Assembly: GCA_013820855.1 (NCBI GenBank)
Contig: JACDHV010000008.1
Span: forward strand, 1-34,237
Source: Gemmatimonadales bacterium
GTDB lineage: Bacteria; Gemmatimonadota; Gemmatimonadetes; Gemmatimonadales; GWC2-71-9
Length of the DNA stretch: 34,237 bases
Direction: 5' to 3'
In this document: positions 8,691 to 17,828 of the stretch, piece after piece
Layout of the letters: every line of letters starts with the position of its first letter
Numbering within the stretch: the first letter of the stretch is position 1
The notes under the pieces: model-generated
The model's input: only the letters and a program-made list of their open reading frames with translations
Database searches by the model: none
What the model was told of the DNA's origin: nothing
Translations under genes and position numbers: made by a program

Positions 8691-11600
8691 GTGATCCACT
8701 CCCCAATGAGCCTCTCACGGCGGCAATTTCTCAAGCGATCGGGCCTGTCGGCCGGCGGCGGCACCCTGGGCGGCCTCGTCGCGCTCGGGCTCGACCCCGA
8801 GCGGGCCCGCGCCGCCACGGTGCCCCTCGAGTGGAAGATCGAGCGGACCAAGGTCGTCCCCTCCATCTGTCCCTACTGCGCGGTGGGCTGCGGCCTGCTG
8901 CTCCACGTGCGCGACGGGAAGCTGGTGAACGTCGAGGGTAACCCCGACTCCCCCATCAATCGGGGCACGCTCTGCCCCAAGGGCGCGGCGAGCTACCAGC
9001 TCACGGTCAACCCCAACCGCCCGACCGGGTGCCTCTATCGCCGCCCCGGCGGCACCGAGTGGGAGCCGATCGAGCTGAACCGCGCCATGGACATGGTGGC
9101 CGAGCGGGTGAAGCGAACCCGCGACGCCACCTTTCGCCGCACCGCCACGGTGGAAGGCCGCGAAGTGACGGTGAACCACACGCTGGGCATCGGGTCCCTC
9201 GGCGGGGCCACGATGGACAACGAGTGGAATTACACGCAGGCGAAGATGTGGCGGGGGCTCGGCGGGGTCTTCCTCGAGAACCAGGCCCGAATATGACACT
9301 CCTCCACGGTCCCCGGTCTGGGGACGAGCTACGGTAGAGGCGGCGCGACGACGTTCCAGCAGGACCTGCAGAACTCGGACGCGATCGTGATCATGGGCTC
9401 CAACTTCGCCGAGTGCCACCCGGTGGGCTTCCGGTGGGCGATGAAGGCGAGGGAGCGCGGCTGCAAGTTGATCCACGTGGACCCGCGGTTCACGCGGACC
9501 AGCGCCATGTGCGACCTGCACGTGGCCCTCCGTGCGGGCACCGACATCGCGTTTCTCGGCGGGCTCGTCAACCACATCATCAGCCACGACCGCTGGTTCA
9601 AGGAGTACGTCCTCCATTACACCAACGCGGCCACCATCGTCGCCGAGACCTTCCAGGACACCGAGGACCTCGATGGGCTGTTCTCGGGATTCGACCCCGA
9701 GAGCCGGCGGTACGACACGAAAGTGTGGGCGTACGAGGGCACGGTGGCCGGCCAGCCGGAGCTGGACAAGAGCGCCAACCAGCCCCCCGCCAAGGAGGGG
9801 CAGCCGGGCGTGGATTTCCGGCGCATGCCGCCGCGCACGGATCCGACGCTCCAGCATCCCCGCTGCGTCTTCCAGATTCTGAAGCGGCACTACGCCCGAT
9901 ACACGCCGGAGATGGTGTCGCGGATCTGCGGCTGCAGCGAGGCGCAGTTCCTCCAGGTGGCGGAGGCGCTCTGCGACAACTCGGGGCGGGAGCGCACCTC
10001 GGCCTTCGTCTACGCGGTGGGCTGGACCCAGCACACCGTCGGGGTGCAGTACATCCGCACCGCGACCATCGTCCAGGCGCTCCTGGGTAACGTCGGCCGG
10101 CCCGGCGGCGGCATCCTGGCGCTCCGGGGTCACGCCACCATCCAGGGCTCGACCGACATCGCCACGCTCTACAATCTGCTGCCCGGCTATCTCCCCGCGC
10201 CCAGCGCACAGGTGCGGGCCCACGACACCCTCGAGGGGTGGCTGGCCAACGAGATGCCGACCACCGGCTGGTGGGCCAACGGCCGGAAGTACATGGTGTC
10301 GTTCCTCAAGGCCTGGTACGGCGCCGCGGCCACGGCCGAGAACGAGTGGGGCTATCAGTTCCTTCCCAAGAACGTGGGCGATCACTCCCACATGCCGATG
10401 TTCGTCGCCATGCACCAGCGGGTGCTGCGTGGGTTCATGGCGATGGGGCAGAACCCCGCCGTCGGCGGGCAGAACGCGGTGTTCCAGCGGGGGGCGATGG
10501 CGCAGCTCGAGTGGCTGGTGGTGAAGGACCTCTTCGTCACCGAAACGGCCGACTTCTGGAACGCGCCGGACGTCGAGGACCCGTCCGCGATCGGCACGGA
10601 GGTGTTCTTCTTCCCGTCGGCCTCGGTGCCCGAGATGGACGGGTCGTTCACCAACACCCAGCGGCTGGTGCAGTGGCACGAGAAGGCGATCGAGTCGCCG
10701 GGTGATTGCCGGAGCGACCTCTGGTTCACGCACCAGCTGGTGAAGCGGCTCAAGAAGCTCTACCAGGGCTCGACCAACCCCAACGACGCACCCTTCCTCG
10801 CGATGGAGTGGAACTTCGAGGAGGTGGACGGCGAAGCCTCGGCCGAGAGCGTGCTCCGCGAGATCAATGGATACACGCTGCCGGACCGGAAGCTGGTGAA
10901 GTCGTTCGGCGACCTGCGGGACGACGGCTCGACCGCCAGCGGTGCGTGGATCTACACCGGCATCTATCCCGAGGAAGGGCGGAACCTCGCCGCCGCCCGC
11001 GACGCCGACGAGTACGTCTCGCTCGGCTGGGCGTTCGCTTGGCCGGCCAATCGCCGCATCCTCTACAACCGGGCCAGCGCCGACCCGTCCGGTCGGCCGT
11101 GGTCCGACCGCAAGCGCTACGTCTGGTGGGACGACGGGCGGCGCGAGTGGGTGGGCTACGACGTGCCCGATTTCCCCAGCACCAAGCCGCCGACGGCGAA
11201 GGGCGTCTGGGCGAAGGGGGGGATGGACGCGCTCGACGGCGACGCGCCGTTCATCATGAAGCCCGACGGGAAAATCTGGCTCTACGTGCCGAGCGGCCTG
11301 GTGGATGGGCCGCTGCCGACCCACTACGAGCCCTGGGAATCGCCGGTCGACAACGCGCTGTACCCGAAGCACCCCCGCAACCCCGCGGCGAAGACGTTCA
11401 ACGTCGTCGGCAACCGCTACATCGACCCCGGTGACCCGGCGTTCCCGATCGTCATCTCGACCTACCGGCTCACCGAGCACCACCTGAGCGGGGCGATGAC
11501 CCGCTGGCTTCCGTGGCTGGCGTCTCTGATGCCCGAGCTCTTCATCGAGATCTCACCCGAGCTGGCGGGCGAGCGAGGCATCACGAACGCGGGGTGGGTC

Positions 11601-12026
11601 ACCGTGGCCACGCCCCGCGGCGCGGTCGAGTGCAAGGCGCTCGTCACCCGCCGGATGCGGCCGTTCCAGGTGATGGGGCGCACGGTGCACCAGGTCGGCA
11701 TGCCGTTCCACTGGGGATACCGCGGCGTGGTCACGGGCGGCGTCACCAACGAGCTGGCCGCGCTCGTGGCCGACCCCAACGTCACCATTCACGAGGCGAA
11801 GGTGTTCATGTGCCAGGTGGAGGCGGGCCGCAACGCCAAGGCGGTCCTCGCGCGCCTGGAGGATGCGCCCCGCCCGGTGCCCCATGTCGGCCGCCGCGAG
11901 CGACAGGCCGCCGAGGCCAACATCGATCGTGCGATCGAGCTGGCCGAGGCCGCCGGGAGCCCCGCCGAGATCCTGGTGGAGCCGCCCTTCCCGCTCGACC
12001 AGCCGCTCGGAGTCTATCATGGCTAA
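8691..12026 (+). CDS. fdnG: Formate dehydrogenase catalytic subunit, Tat-exported, selenocysteine-containing (in-frame TGA at 9294-9296)
   Basis: Twin-arginine signal SRRQFLKRSG (start 8691 or 8706); N-terminal 4Fe-4S motif CPYCAVGC...LCPKG; frame continues through TGA as ARI-U-HSSTVPGLGTSYGRGGATTFQQDLQNSDAIVIMGSNFAECHPVGF, the FdnG/FdhF active-site context; ORFs 8691..9296 and 9387..12026 are in the same frame. Confidence 0.95.
9294..9326 (+). promoter_or_regulatory. Bacterial SECIS element (UGA plus downstream hairpin)
   Basis: TGA CAC TCC TCC ACG GTC CCC GGT CTG GGG ACG: stem GTCCCC (9309-9314) / GGGGAC (9320-9325), loop GGTCT; the GGU CUG codons occupy the same offset from UGA as in the E. 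coli fdhF SECIS. Confidence 0.9.
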
Positions 12027-13011
12027 GGGGTTCTACACCGATACCACTATCTGCATCGGCTGCAAGGCGTGCCAGACGGCCTGTCACCAGTGGAACGAGC
12101 TGCCGGCGGTGAACGACGGCCAGGTGGAGCTCACCGGCAATTCCTACGACAATACCGGCCGACTGAGCGCGCTGGACTGGCGCCACGTGCGCTTCATCGA
12201 GCAGTTCCCCGAGGACCGCAGCCAGGACGGTTTTCTTCACGGCTCGCGCTGGCTGATGATGTCCGACGTCTGCAAGCACTGCGTGAAGGCCGGATGCCTC
12301 GAGGTGTGCCCGACCGGCGCGATCATCCGCACCGAGTTCGACAGCGTCTTCATCCAGCAGGACGTCTGCAACGGCTGCCGCGCGTGCATCGCCGCCTGCC
12401 CGTTCGGCGTGGTGGACGTGGGCCAGGACGGCAAGGCGCACAAGTGCACCCTCTGCTACGACCGGCTGCAGCACGGCATGGAGCCGGCCTGCGCCCAGGC
12501 CTGCCCGACGGACTCCATCCGCTTCGGCGAGGTGAGCGAGCTGATGGTGCTGGCCGACCAGCGGGTGGCCGATCTCCGCGCCGAAGGTGTGCCGGCGTAC
12601 GTGTACGGCAAGGAGGAGATCGTCGGCGGCCTGAATTGTTTCTTCCTGCTGGTGGACAAGCCCGAGGTGTACGGCATGCCGGCGGACCCCAGGCTGCCGT
12701 CGGACAACGTGCCCGAGGGTCTCGGCCTCAGCGCGCTGACGGCGGCCGTCGTGGCCGCCGGCAGCGTGGTCGCGTTCCGGAAGGAGCGGATGGACGGCAT
12801 GGGAGGTGAGCCGCCGCCCGACACCGGTCCCGACACCGTCCCCCACACCGGCCCCGGCGGCGGATCCCCGGGCGGAGGCGGCCCGCCGCCGGGCGTCGAT
12901 CTCGTGGCGTTCATGAGCGCAGTGCACGGTGCCAACGAAACGGCGCGGGGCCGCCGCGCCGAGCCCAAGGCAGAGGGCGGTTGTGGCGGCGCCTGTGGGT
13001 GCCACGCGTGA
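12019..13011 (+). CDS. fdnH: Formate dehydrogenase iron-sulfur (beta) subunit with C-terminal Gly/Pro linker and Cys-rich tail
   Basis: Four Cys clusters (CIGCKACQTAC; CKHCVKAGCLEVCP; CNGCRACIAACP; CTLCYDR...CAQACP); starts 8 nt inside the alpha-subunit gene (ATGGCTAA overlap); tail ends PKAEGGCGGACGCHA. Confidence 0.93.
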   Translation: MAKGFYTDTTICIGCKACQTACHQWNELPAVNDGQVELTGNSYDNTGRLSALDWRHVRFIEQFPEDRSQDGFLHGSRWLMMSDVCKHCVKAGCLEVCPTGAIIRTEFDSVFIQQDVCNGCRACIAACPFGVVDVGQDGKAHKCTLCYDRLQHGMEPACAQACPTDSIRFGEVSELMVLADQRVADLRAEGVPAYVYGKEEIVGGLNCFFLLVDKPEVYGMPADPRLPSDNVPEGLGLSALTAAVVAAGSVVAFRKERMDGMGGEPPPDTGPDTVPHTGPGGGSPGGGGPPPGVDLVAFMSAVHGANETARGRRAEPKAEGGCGGACGCHA

Positions 13012-13985
13012 GCGCCGAGCTCCTGGCGCAGGTGGCCACACCGGTCGTCGGCCACGGCTTCGCGCCCCACTGGGGCTGGTACATCGTCCTCTATTTCTTC
13101 TTCGGCGGGCTGTGTGCCGGCTCGTACTTCGTCGCCACCCTGCTGCTCCTCCTGGGCGATCCCCGCGACCGGGACACGATCCGGCTGGGGTACCTCATCT
13201 CCTTTCCGCTGCTGATCCTCTGCGCGATCCTGCTGATCCTCGATCTCGGCGTGCCGTCCCGCTTCTGGCACATGGTCTTCCAGAGCAAGAACGTCCCCGA
13301 GCTCATGTTCAAGCCCTGGTCGCCCATCTCGCTGGGTACCTGGATCCTCTCCGCGTTCGGGCTCTTCTCCTTCGTCGCGTTCCTGGGGGCGCTGGTGGAC
13401 AGCGGCCGGCTGCGCTGGGCCCCGGTGCTCCGCCTGGCGGACCGGGTGCGCGGCCTTCCTCGCCAGGCGGTCGTGGCCTGGAACGTCCTCGGCAGCTTCT
13501 TCGGCTTCGGGCTGGCGGGGTACACCGGTGTCCTGGTGACGGCCACGACCATTCCGGTTTGGCAGAACGCGCGCCTGCTGGGCGGACTCTTTCTCACATC
13601 GGCGGCGTCGGCCTCCTACGCGCTGCTCGTGCTGCTGCTTCTGCGGCGGGGGCGCGCGCACTCGGACCCCTCGGTCGCCAAGCTCGCCCGTGCCGATCGC
13701 TTCACGGTGGTGCTCGAGCTCCTGCTCATCGTCGTTCTGGTGCTCACGCTGGGCCAGGCCTCGCGGCCGATCACGACCGGGGGGTTCGGGGTGCTCTTCT
13801 GGCTCGGGGCCGTCGGCCTCGGCGTGGTGGCGCCCCTCCTGCTGCATCGGACGGCGCTCGGCGGATGGGACGCGCACCGCCGGGAGGTGATCGCGGCGGT
13901 GTGCGTGCTGGTGGGCGGACTCATCCTGCGATTCGTGGTGGTGATGTCGCCGCAGTACCCGATGGTGCCGCTGTGGGCGCTCTGA
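13008..13985 (+). CDS. nrfD: NrfD/PsrC-type polytopic membrane subunit (quinone-interacting anchor of the formate dehydrogenase)
   Basis: GTG start overlapping the upstream stop (GTGA); HWGWYIVLYFFFGGLCAGSYFVATLLLLLG and several further hydrophobic helices typical of NrfD. Confidence 0.87.
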   Translation: MSAELLAQVATPVVGHGFAPHWGWYIVLYFFFGGLCAGSYFVATLLLLLGDPRDRDTIRLGYLISFPLLILCAILLILDLGVPSRFWHMVFQSKNVPELMFKPWSPISLGTWILSAFGLFSFVAFLGALVDSGRLRWAPVLRLADRVRGLPRQAVVAWNVLGSFFGFGLAGYTGVLVTATTIPVWQNARLLGGLFLTSAASASYALLVLLLLRRGRAHSDPSVAKLARADRFTVVLELLLIVVLVLTLGQASRPITTGGFGVLFWLGAVGLGVVAPLLLHRTALGGWDAHRREVIAAVCVLVGGLILRFVVVMSPQYPMVPLWAL

Positions 13986-14305
13986 GCCGGACGGCGCTCC
14001 CGCTCGCCCTGCTGGCGGCGGCCGCCTGCTCGCCCGAAGCCCGCCGGGTCCGTGACGGCGGCCCCGGGGCTGATCCCGGGAACAAAGTGCTGGTCGAGCA
14101 CCGGCAACCCGAGCCTCGCGCGGCGGATACCACGCTGTGGCCGGGGCTCGCCCCCGCCCCGGTCGAGCGCTTCGCGGCAGGCGACCTGGCGCCGGCCACG
14201 TTTCCCGCCGCCCCCCGCGACCAGCCGCCCACGGGCGCGCAGCAACGAACCTTCGACAGCGATCCATCCGTGGATCCCCGCCTGCCCTCCGACCAGGCGC
14301 GCTAG
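13973..14305 (+). CDS. Small predicted lipoprotein of unknown function embedded in the fdh operon
   Basis: GTG start inside nrfD; VGALSRTALPLALLAAAACSPEARRVRDGGPG... signal/lipobox-like N-terminus; ends 1 nt before the fdhE start. Confidence 0.68.
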   Translation: MGALSRTALPLALLAAAACSPEARRVRDGGPGADPGNKVLVEHRQPEPRAADTTLWPGLAPAPVERFAAGDLAPATFPAAPRDQPPTGAQQRTFDSDPSVDPRLPSDQAR

Positions 14306-14306
14306 A

Positions 14307-15182
14307 GTGGCTCGCCTCGCCTCGCGCCCCGCCGATCCCGAGATGGCCCGGGCGAGCGAGGTCCTCGACGTCCTCGCGGAGGTCTGGCGTGATCTGTCGC
14401 CGGCGCTCCCGCCGGGCGTACCGGCAGTCGAGGCGGCCGAGGTGCGGCTCGAGGGCGGGGTGCCCGCGCTCGCGGGAGAGCCGCTGATCGGCGGCCCGGC
14501 GCTGGTCGCGGGCGTCCGGGAGATCGGGCGCCGGCTTCAGGCGATCGAGGGGTACGGCGCGGCAGGCGCGGTCTCCGACGCGGTCGCCCGCCGCTCATCA
14601 ACCTTCGATACCGAGCTGTTCGCGGCGGCTGCCCTCGGCGGCATGTGGGACGAGATGGCGTCGCTCGCCGACGGCCTGGAGCTGGATGCCCACGCGCTGA
14701 TCACCCTGGCGGATTACGCCGCGAGGCCGGCGCTCAGGGCCGGCGCCCTGGTGGTGAAGCCCCTGGTGACCGCGTCGCGATGGGGCCGCGGGACCTGCCC
14801 CTCCTGCGGTGCGCCGCCGGCGCTCTCGGTGCGGTCCGGCAAGGAGGGGGACCGCACCCTCTTCTGCCCGCGGTGCGGCACGGGATGGCGGTACCCGTGG
14901 GTGCGCTGCCCCGCGTGCGGCGAGGACGACCACCGGCGGCTCGGCGCGCTCCACGCGTCCGGTGAGGGCGACTTCCGGCGCGCCGACGTCTGCGACACCT
15001 GCCGGAGCTACGTCAAGAGCGTGGCCGCGCTGGACCCGCCGAATGCGGACGGCGTGCTGCGCCTCGATCTCGACACGGCCGCGCTCGATTTCGCCGCGAT
15101 CGAGCTCGGATATCATCGTGACGGCGTCCCCGACGATCGGGGTGGGCCGCGCGAGACGGGGCCGGTCGAACACCGTCGCTGA
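14307..15182 (+). CDS. fdhE: Formate dehydrogenase accessory protein FdhE
   Basis: Four CxxC motifs in FdhE arrangement (CPSCGAPPALSV, LFCPRCGTGWRYPWVRCPACGEDD, ADVCDTCRSYVKSV); operon context with fdh genes. Confidence 0.9.
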   Translation: MARLASRPADPEMARASEVLDVLAEVWRDLSPALPPGVPAVEAAEVRLEGGVPALAGEPLIGGPALVAGVREIGRRLQAIEGYGAAGAVSDAVARRSSTFDTELFAAAALGGMWDEMASLADGLELDAHALITLADYAARPALRAGALVVKPLVTASRWGRGTCPSCGAPPALSVRSGKEGDRTLFCPRCGTGWRYPWVRCPACGEDDHRRLGALHASGEGDFRRADVCDTCRSYVKSVAALDPPNADGVLRLDLDTAALDFAAIELGYHRDGVPDDRGGPRETGPVEHRR

Positions 15183-15187
15183 AGCGG

Positions 15188-15203
15188 GTGAGCGGTGTCA
15201 CAT
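15188..15203. promoter_or_regulatory. CRP/FNR-family-like palindrome GGTGAGCGGTGTCACA
   Basis: GTGA-N6-TCAC dyad in the 91-bp gap between fdhE and the SDR gene; 14 of its last 15 positions match the site at 8301-8315. Confidence 0.45.
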
Positions 15204-15273
15204 CCTCCCGTTCCCCCTGCAAGCCATCATCCCTCCTCAATGCGCGATCGCTCAGACCTTCAGGAGGCACAAC

Positions 15274-16305
15274 GTGGCGGTGAAGAAGAAGGGGGCGCGG
15301 TGGTCCGGCGCCAAGAAGAGCGGCGGCGCTGCCGCCGGGAAGGCGAAGGCTCAGGCCGACCGAAAGCTCCAGCGGGAGGCCGAGCAGCGGCGCGAGAGCG
15401 CCCAGGAGAGCAAGCAGAAGAAGGGAGGCGCCGTCCAGACGGGGCAGCGGAAATACCCCGAGCCTCCCCAGCCCAAACAGACCCTTGCCAAGCCCGGCCT
15501 CGAGTCCGAGCTGGAGCCGCGGCCGCGCTTCATGGCCCCGGGGTATCGCGGCTCGGGTAAGCTCGAGGGGAAGGTCGCCATCATCACCGGTGGCGACTCC
15601 GGGATCGGGCGGGCGGTCGCCGTGCTCTTCGCGCGGGAGGGCGCCGACGTAGCCATCGTCTATCTGAGCGAGGACGAGGACGCCGAAGAGACCGCGCGCG
15701 CGGTCGAGGGTGAGGGCCGGCGGGCGCTCCTCATTCCCGGCGATGTCACCGATTCCGGCTTCTGCGACGTGGCGGTCGAGACCGCAGTCCGCGAGCTGGG
15801 GCGGCTCGACATCCTGGTCAACAACGCCGCCTACCAGGAGCACCTGCCGTCGCTGGAGGACATCAGCGACGAGCAGCTCGACCGGACCTTCCGCACCAAC
15901 ATTTACGGCTACTTCTACATGGCCCGGGCGGCGCTGCCGCACCTGGAGAACGGCGCGGCGATCATCAACAGCGGGTCGGTGACCGGCATCGAGGGAAGCA
16001 AGGAGCTGCTCGACTACTCGGCCACGAAGGGCGCCATCCACGCGTTCACCAAGTCGCTGGCGCAGAACCTGGTGGAGCGAGGCATCCGGGTGAACGCCGT
16101 GGCGCCGGGGCCGGTCTGGACCCCACTCAACCCCGCGGATCAGGATGCCGAGAAGGTGGCGGAATTCGGGCAGGACGTGCCGATGAAGCGGCCCGCACAG
16201 CCGGAGGAGGTGGCGCCCGCCTATGTGTTTCTCGCTTCGTCGATCTGCTCCAGCTACATCAGCGGCGAGGTCCTGCCGGTGCTCGGAGGCGAGACGGTCG
16301 GGTGA
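15274..16305 (+). CDS. SDR-family oxidoreductase with Lys/Ala-rich N-terminal extension
   Basis: GKVAIITGGDSGIGRAVAVLFAREGADV Rossmann motif, LVNNAA, YSATKGAIHAF; GTG start with AGGAGG at 15262-15267. Confidence 0.92.
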   Translation: MAVKKKGARWSGAKKSGGAAAGKAKAQADRKLQREAEQRRESAQESKQKKGGAVQTGQRKYPEPPQPKQTLAKPGLESELEPRPRFMAPGYRGSGKLEGKVAIITGGDSGIGRAVAVLFAREGADVAIVYLSEDEDAEETARAVEGEGRRALLIPGDVTDSGFCDVAVETAVRELGRLDILVNNAAYQEHLPSLEDISDEQLDRTFRTNIYGYFYMARAALPHLENGAAIINSGSVTGIEGSKELLDYSATKGAIHAFTKSLAQNLVERGIRVNAVAPGPVWTPLNPADQDAEKVAEFGQDVPMKRPAQPEEVAPAYVFLASSICSSYISGEVLPVLGGETVG

Positions 16306-16314
16306 CCGGCGCGG

Positions 16315-17100
16315 TCAGCGGAGGGCGATGCTGAGCTCGTATTCGGCGCCCTCCTCGGCGGGCACCACGCTGATCACGTAGTTCTGGGAGGCGGGCAGCC
16401 TCCCCGCCCACAGCCGGCGTCGCTCGGATAGGGGCGCCAGCTGCGTGCCGTCGTCCAGCCCGTACACGTGAAGGGTGGCAGGGTCGCGCTCGCGCAGCGA
16501 GGCGGCGAGGGTCCGTCCGCTCTCGCCGTCGATGATGTAGTCCACCGGGGCGCGTGACGGCGCGCTCCCCCTGATCGCCGCCGTCGGATGCTCGGCGCCG
16601 ACCGACAGCCGGCGGGGAATCTGCACCGCCAGCGTATACGCGGTGGCACCGGTGGCGCTCACCCGCACGATGACGTCGCCCGTGGCCGGCAGCCGCCCCG
16701 ACCACAGCGCGCCCGCTCCGAACGGAGCCGAAAGCTCGCTCCCATCCGGCACCGAGAAGACCCGCACCGTCGCCGCCGCCGGCGCCGATTCCCGCTCCCT
16801 GACCGGCCACGTGATCGCGTGCGCCATCATCACCTGCCCCTGCTCCGCACCGATCAGATAGCCCTGAGTCTCCCCGTCCCGCAGGCTGTCGTTCACGATG
16901 CCGGACGTCGTCCCGCGCGCAAACCGGACACGGAGGAGCCCGGTGGTGTCGCCGGCCGGCACCACGGTGGGCCCACTCTCGGCGGGCTGGTCCGCCGCGG
17001 GCGCCGCGCCCATCGCCGCGGGTCGCGCGCGTCCTCCACAGGCAGCTGCTACCACCGCCAGGGCGGCCACGGAGGCCGTGAGGCGATTCGGCGTTGACAT
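16315..17100 (-). CDS. Predicted secreted lipoprotein with two repeated beta-rich domains (PPC-like)
   Basis: MSTPNRLTASVAALAVVAAACGG lipobox; internally repeated pattern (VFSVPDGSELSAPFGAGALWSGRLPATGDVIVRVS / VYGLDDGTQLAPLSERRRLWAGRLPASQNYVISVV). Confidence 0.75.
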   Translation of the reverse strand: MSTPNRLTASVAALAVVAAACGGRARPAAMGAAPAADQPAESGPTVVPAGDTTGLLRVRFARGTTSGIVNDSLRDGETQGYLIGAEQGQVMMAHAITWPVRERESAPAAATVRVFSVPDGSELSAPFGAGALWSGRLPATGDVIVRVSATGATAYTLAVQIPRRLSVGAEHPTAAIRGSAPSRAPVDYIIDGESGRTLAASLRERDPATLHVYGLDDGTQLAPLSERRRLWAGRLPASQNYVISVVPAEEGAEYELSIALR

Positions 17101-17193
17101 GCGGCTCTCCCTGTTGAGCACCACGACAAGATAACTTGGGCGCTCAGCCCGATCGCCTGTCCCATCGCCCACCACCCCTGCTGGAGGGTCGCC

Positions 17194-17826
17194 ATGCGTG
17201 CGTACCTCACCGAGTTCATCGGGACGTTCTTCCTCGTGCTCACGGTCGGCCTCACGGTGATCGGCGGGACCCCCTTTGCACCGCTGGCGATCGGAGCGGC
17301 GCTGATGGTGATGGTGTTCATGGGTGGGCACGTCTCGGGAGGGCATTACAACCCCGCCGTGACCCTCTCGTGCGCGATGCGTCACAAGCTGACCTGGTCG
17401 GAGGTGCCGCCCTATTTCGCCGCCCAGCTGGCGGGTGCCCTGGCCGCGGCGCTCGTGGTCCGCGCGCTGCTGGGGCAGACGTTCACGCTGGCACCGGCCC
17501 AGGGGTTCGGGGCGACCCGGGCGACCGCGGTCGAAGCGCTCTACACCTTCGCCCTCTGCCTCGTGGTGCTCAACGTGGCGACGATCCAGAAGACCAAGGG
17601 AAACTCCTTCTACGGGCTGGCGATCGGATTCACCATCGTGGTCGCGGCGTTCGCCGGCGGGCCGCTGTCGGGTGGGGCGTTCAATCCGGCGGTCGGCTTC
17701 GGGCCGATCATGGTGCACACCATCTTCGGCGATGGGACGCTGGGGAACCTCTGGATCTACCTGGCGGGCCCACTGCTCGGCGCGGTCGCCGCGGCGGGGG
17801 CATTCGCGGTACAGGGAGAGGAGTAG
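17194..17826 (+). CDS. MIP/aquaporin-family channel
   Basis: Paired NPA motifs GGHYNPAVT and GGAFNPAVGF, six hydrophobic segments. Confidence 0.93.
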   Translation: MRAYLTEFIGTFFLVLTVGLTVIGGTPFAPLAIGAALMVMVFMGGHVSGGHYNPAVTLSCAMRHKLTWSEVPPYFAAQLAGALAAALVVRALLGQTFTLAPAQGFGATRATAVEALYTFALCLVVLNVATIQKTKGNSFYGLAIGFTIVVAAFAGGPLSGGAFNPAVGFGPIMVHTIFGDGTLGNLWIYLAGPLLGAVAAAGAFAVQGEE

Positions 17827-17828
17827 GC

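Noticed and set aside
9294-9296. TGA in the FDH gene as a nonsense mutation/pseudogene
   Set aside because: Stop is exactly at the Sec position, frame is preserved for the next ~2.7 kb, and a SECIS-like hairpin follows.
8715-11483. 922-aa minus-strand ORF antisense to the FDH catalytic subunit
   Set aside because: Low-complexity, His/Val/Arg/Gly-rich translation typical of the antisense frame of high-GC coding DNA; the plus strand encodes a clear FDH.
12456-14267. 603-aa minus-strand ORF opposite fdnH/nrfD
   Set aside because: Compositionally biased antisense frame; overlaps strongly supported plus-strand genes.
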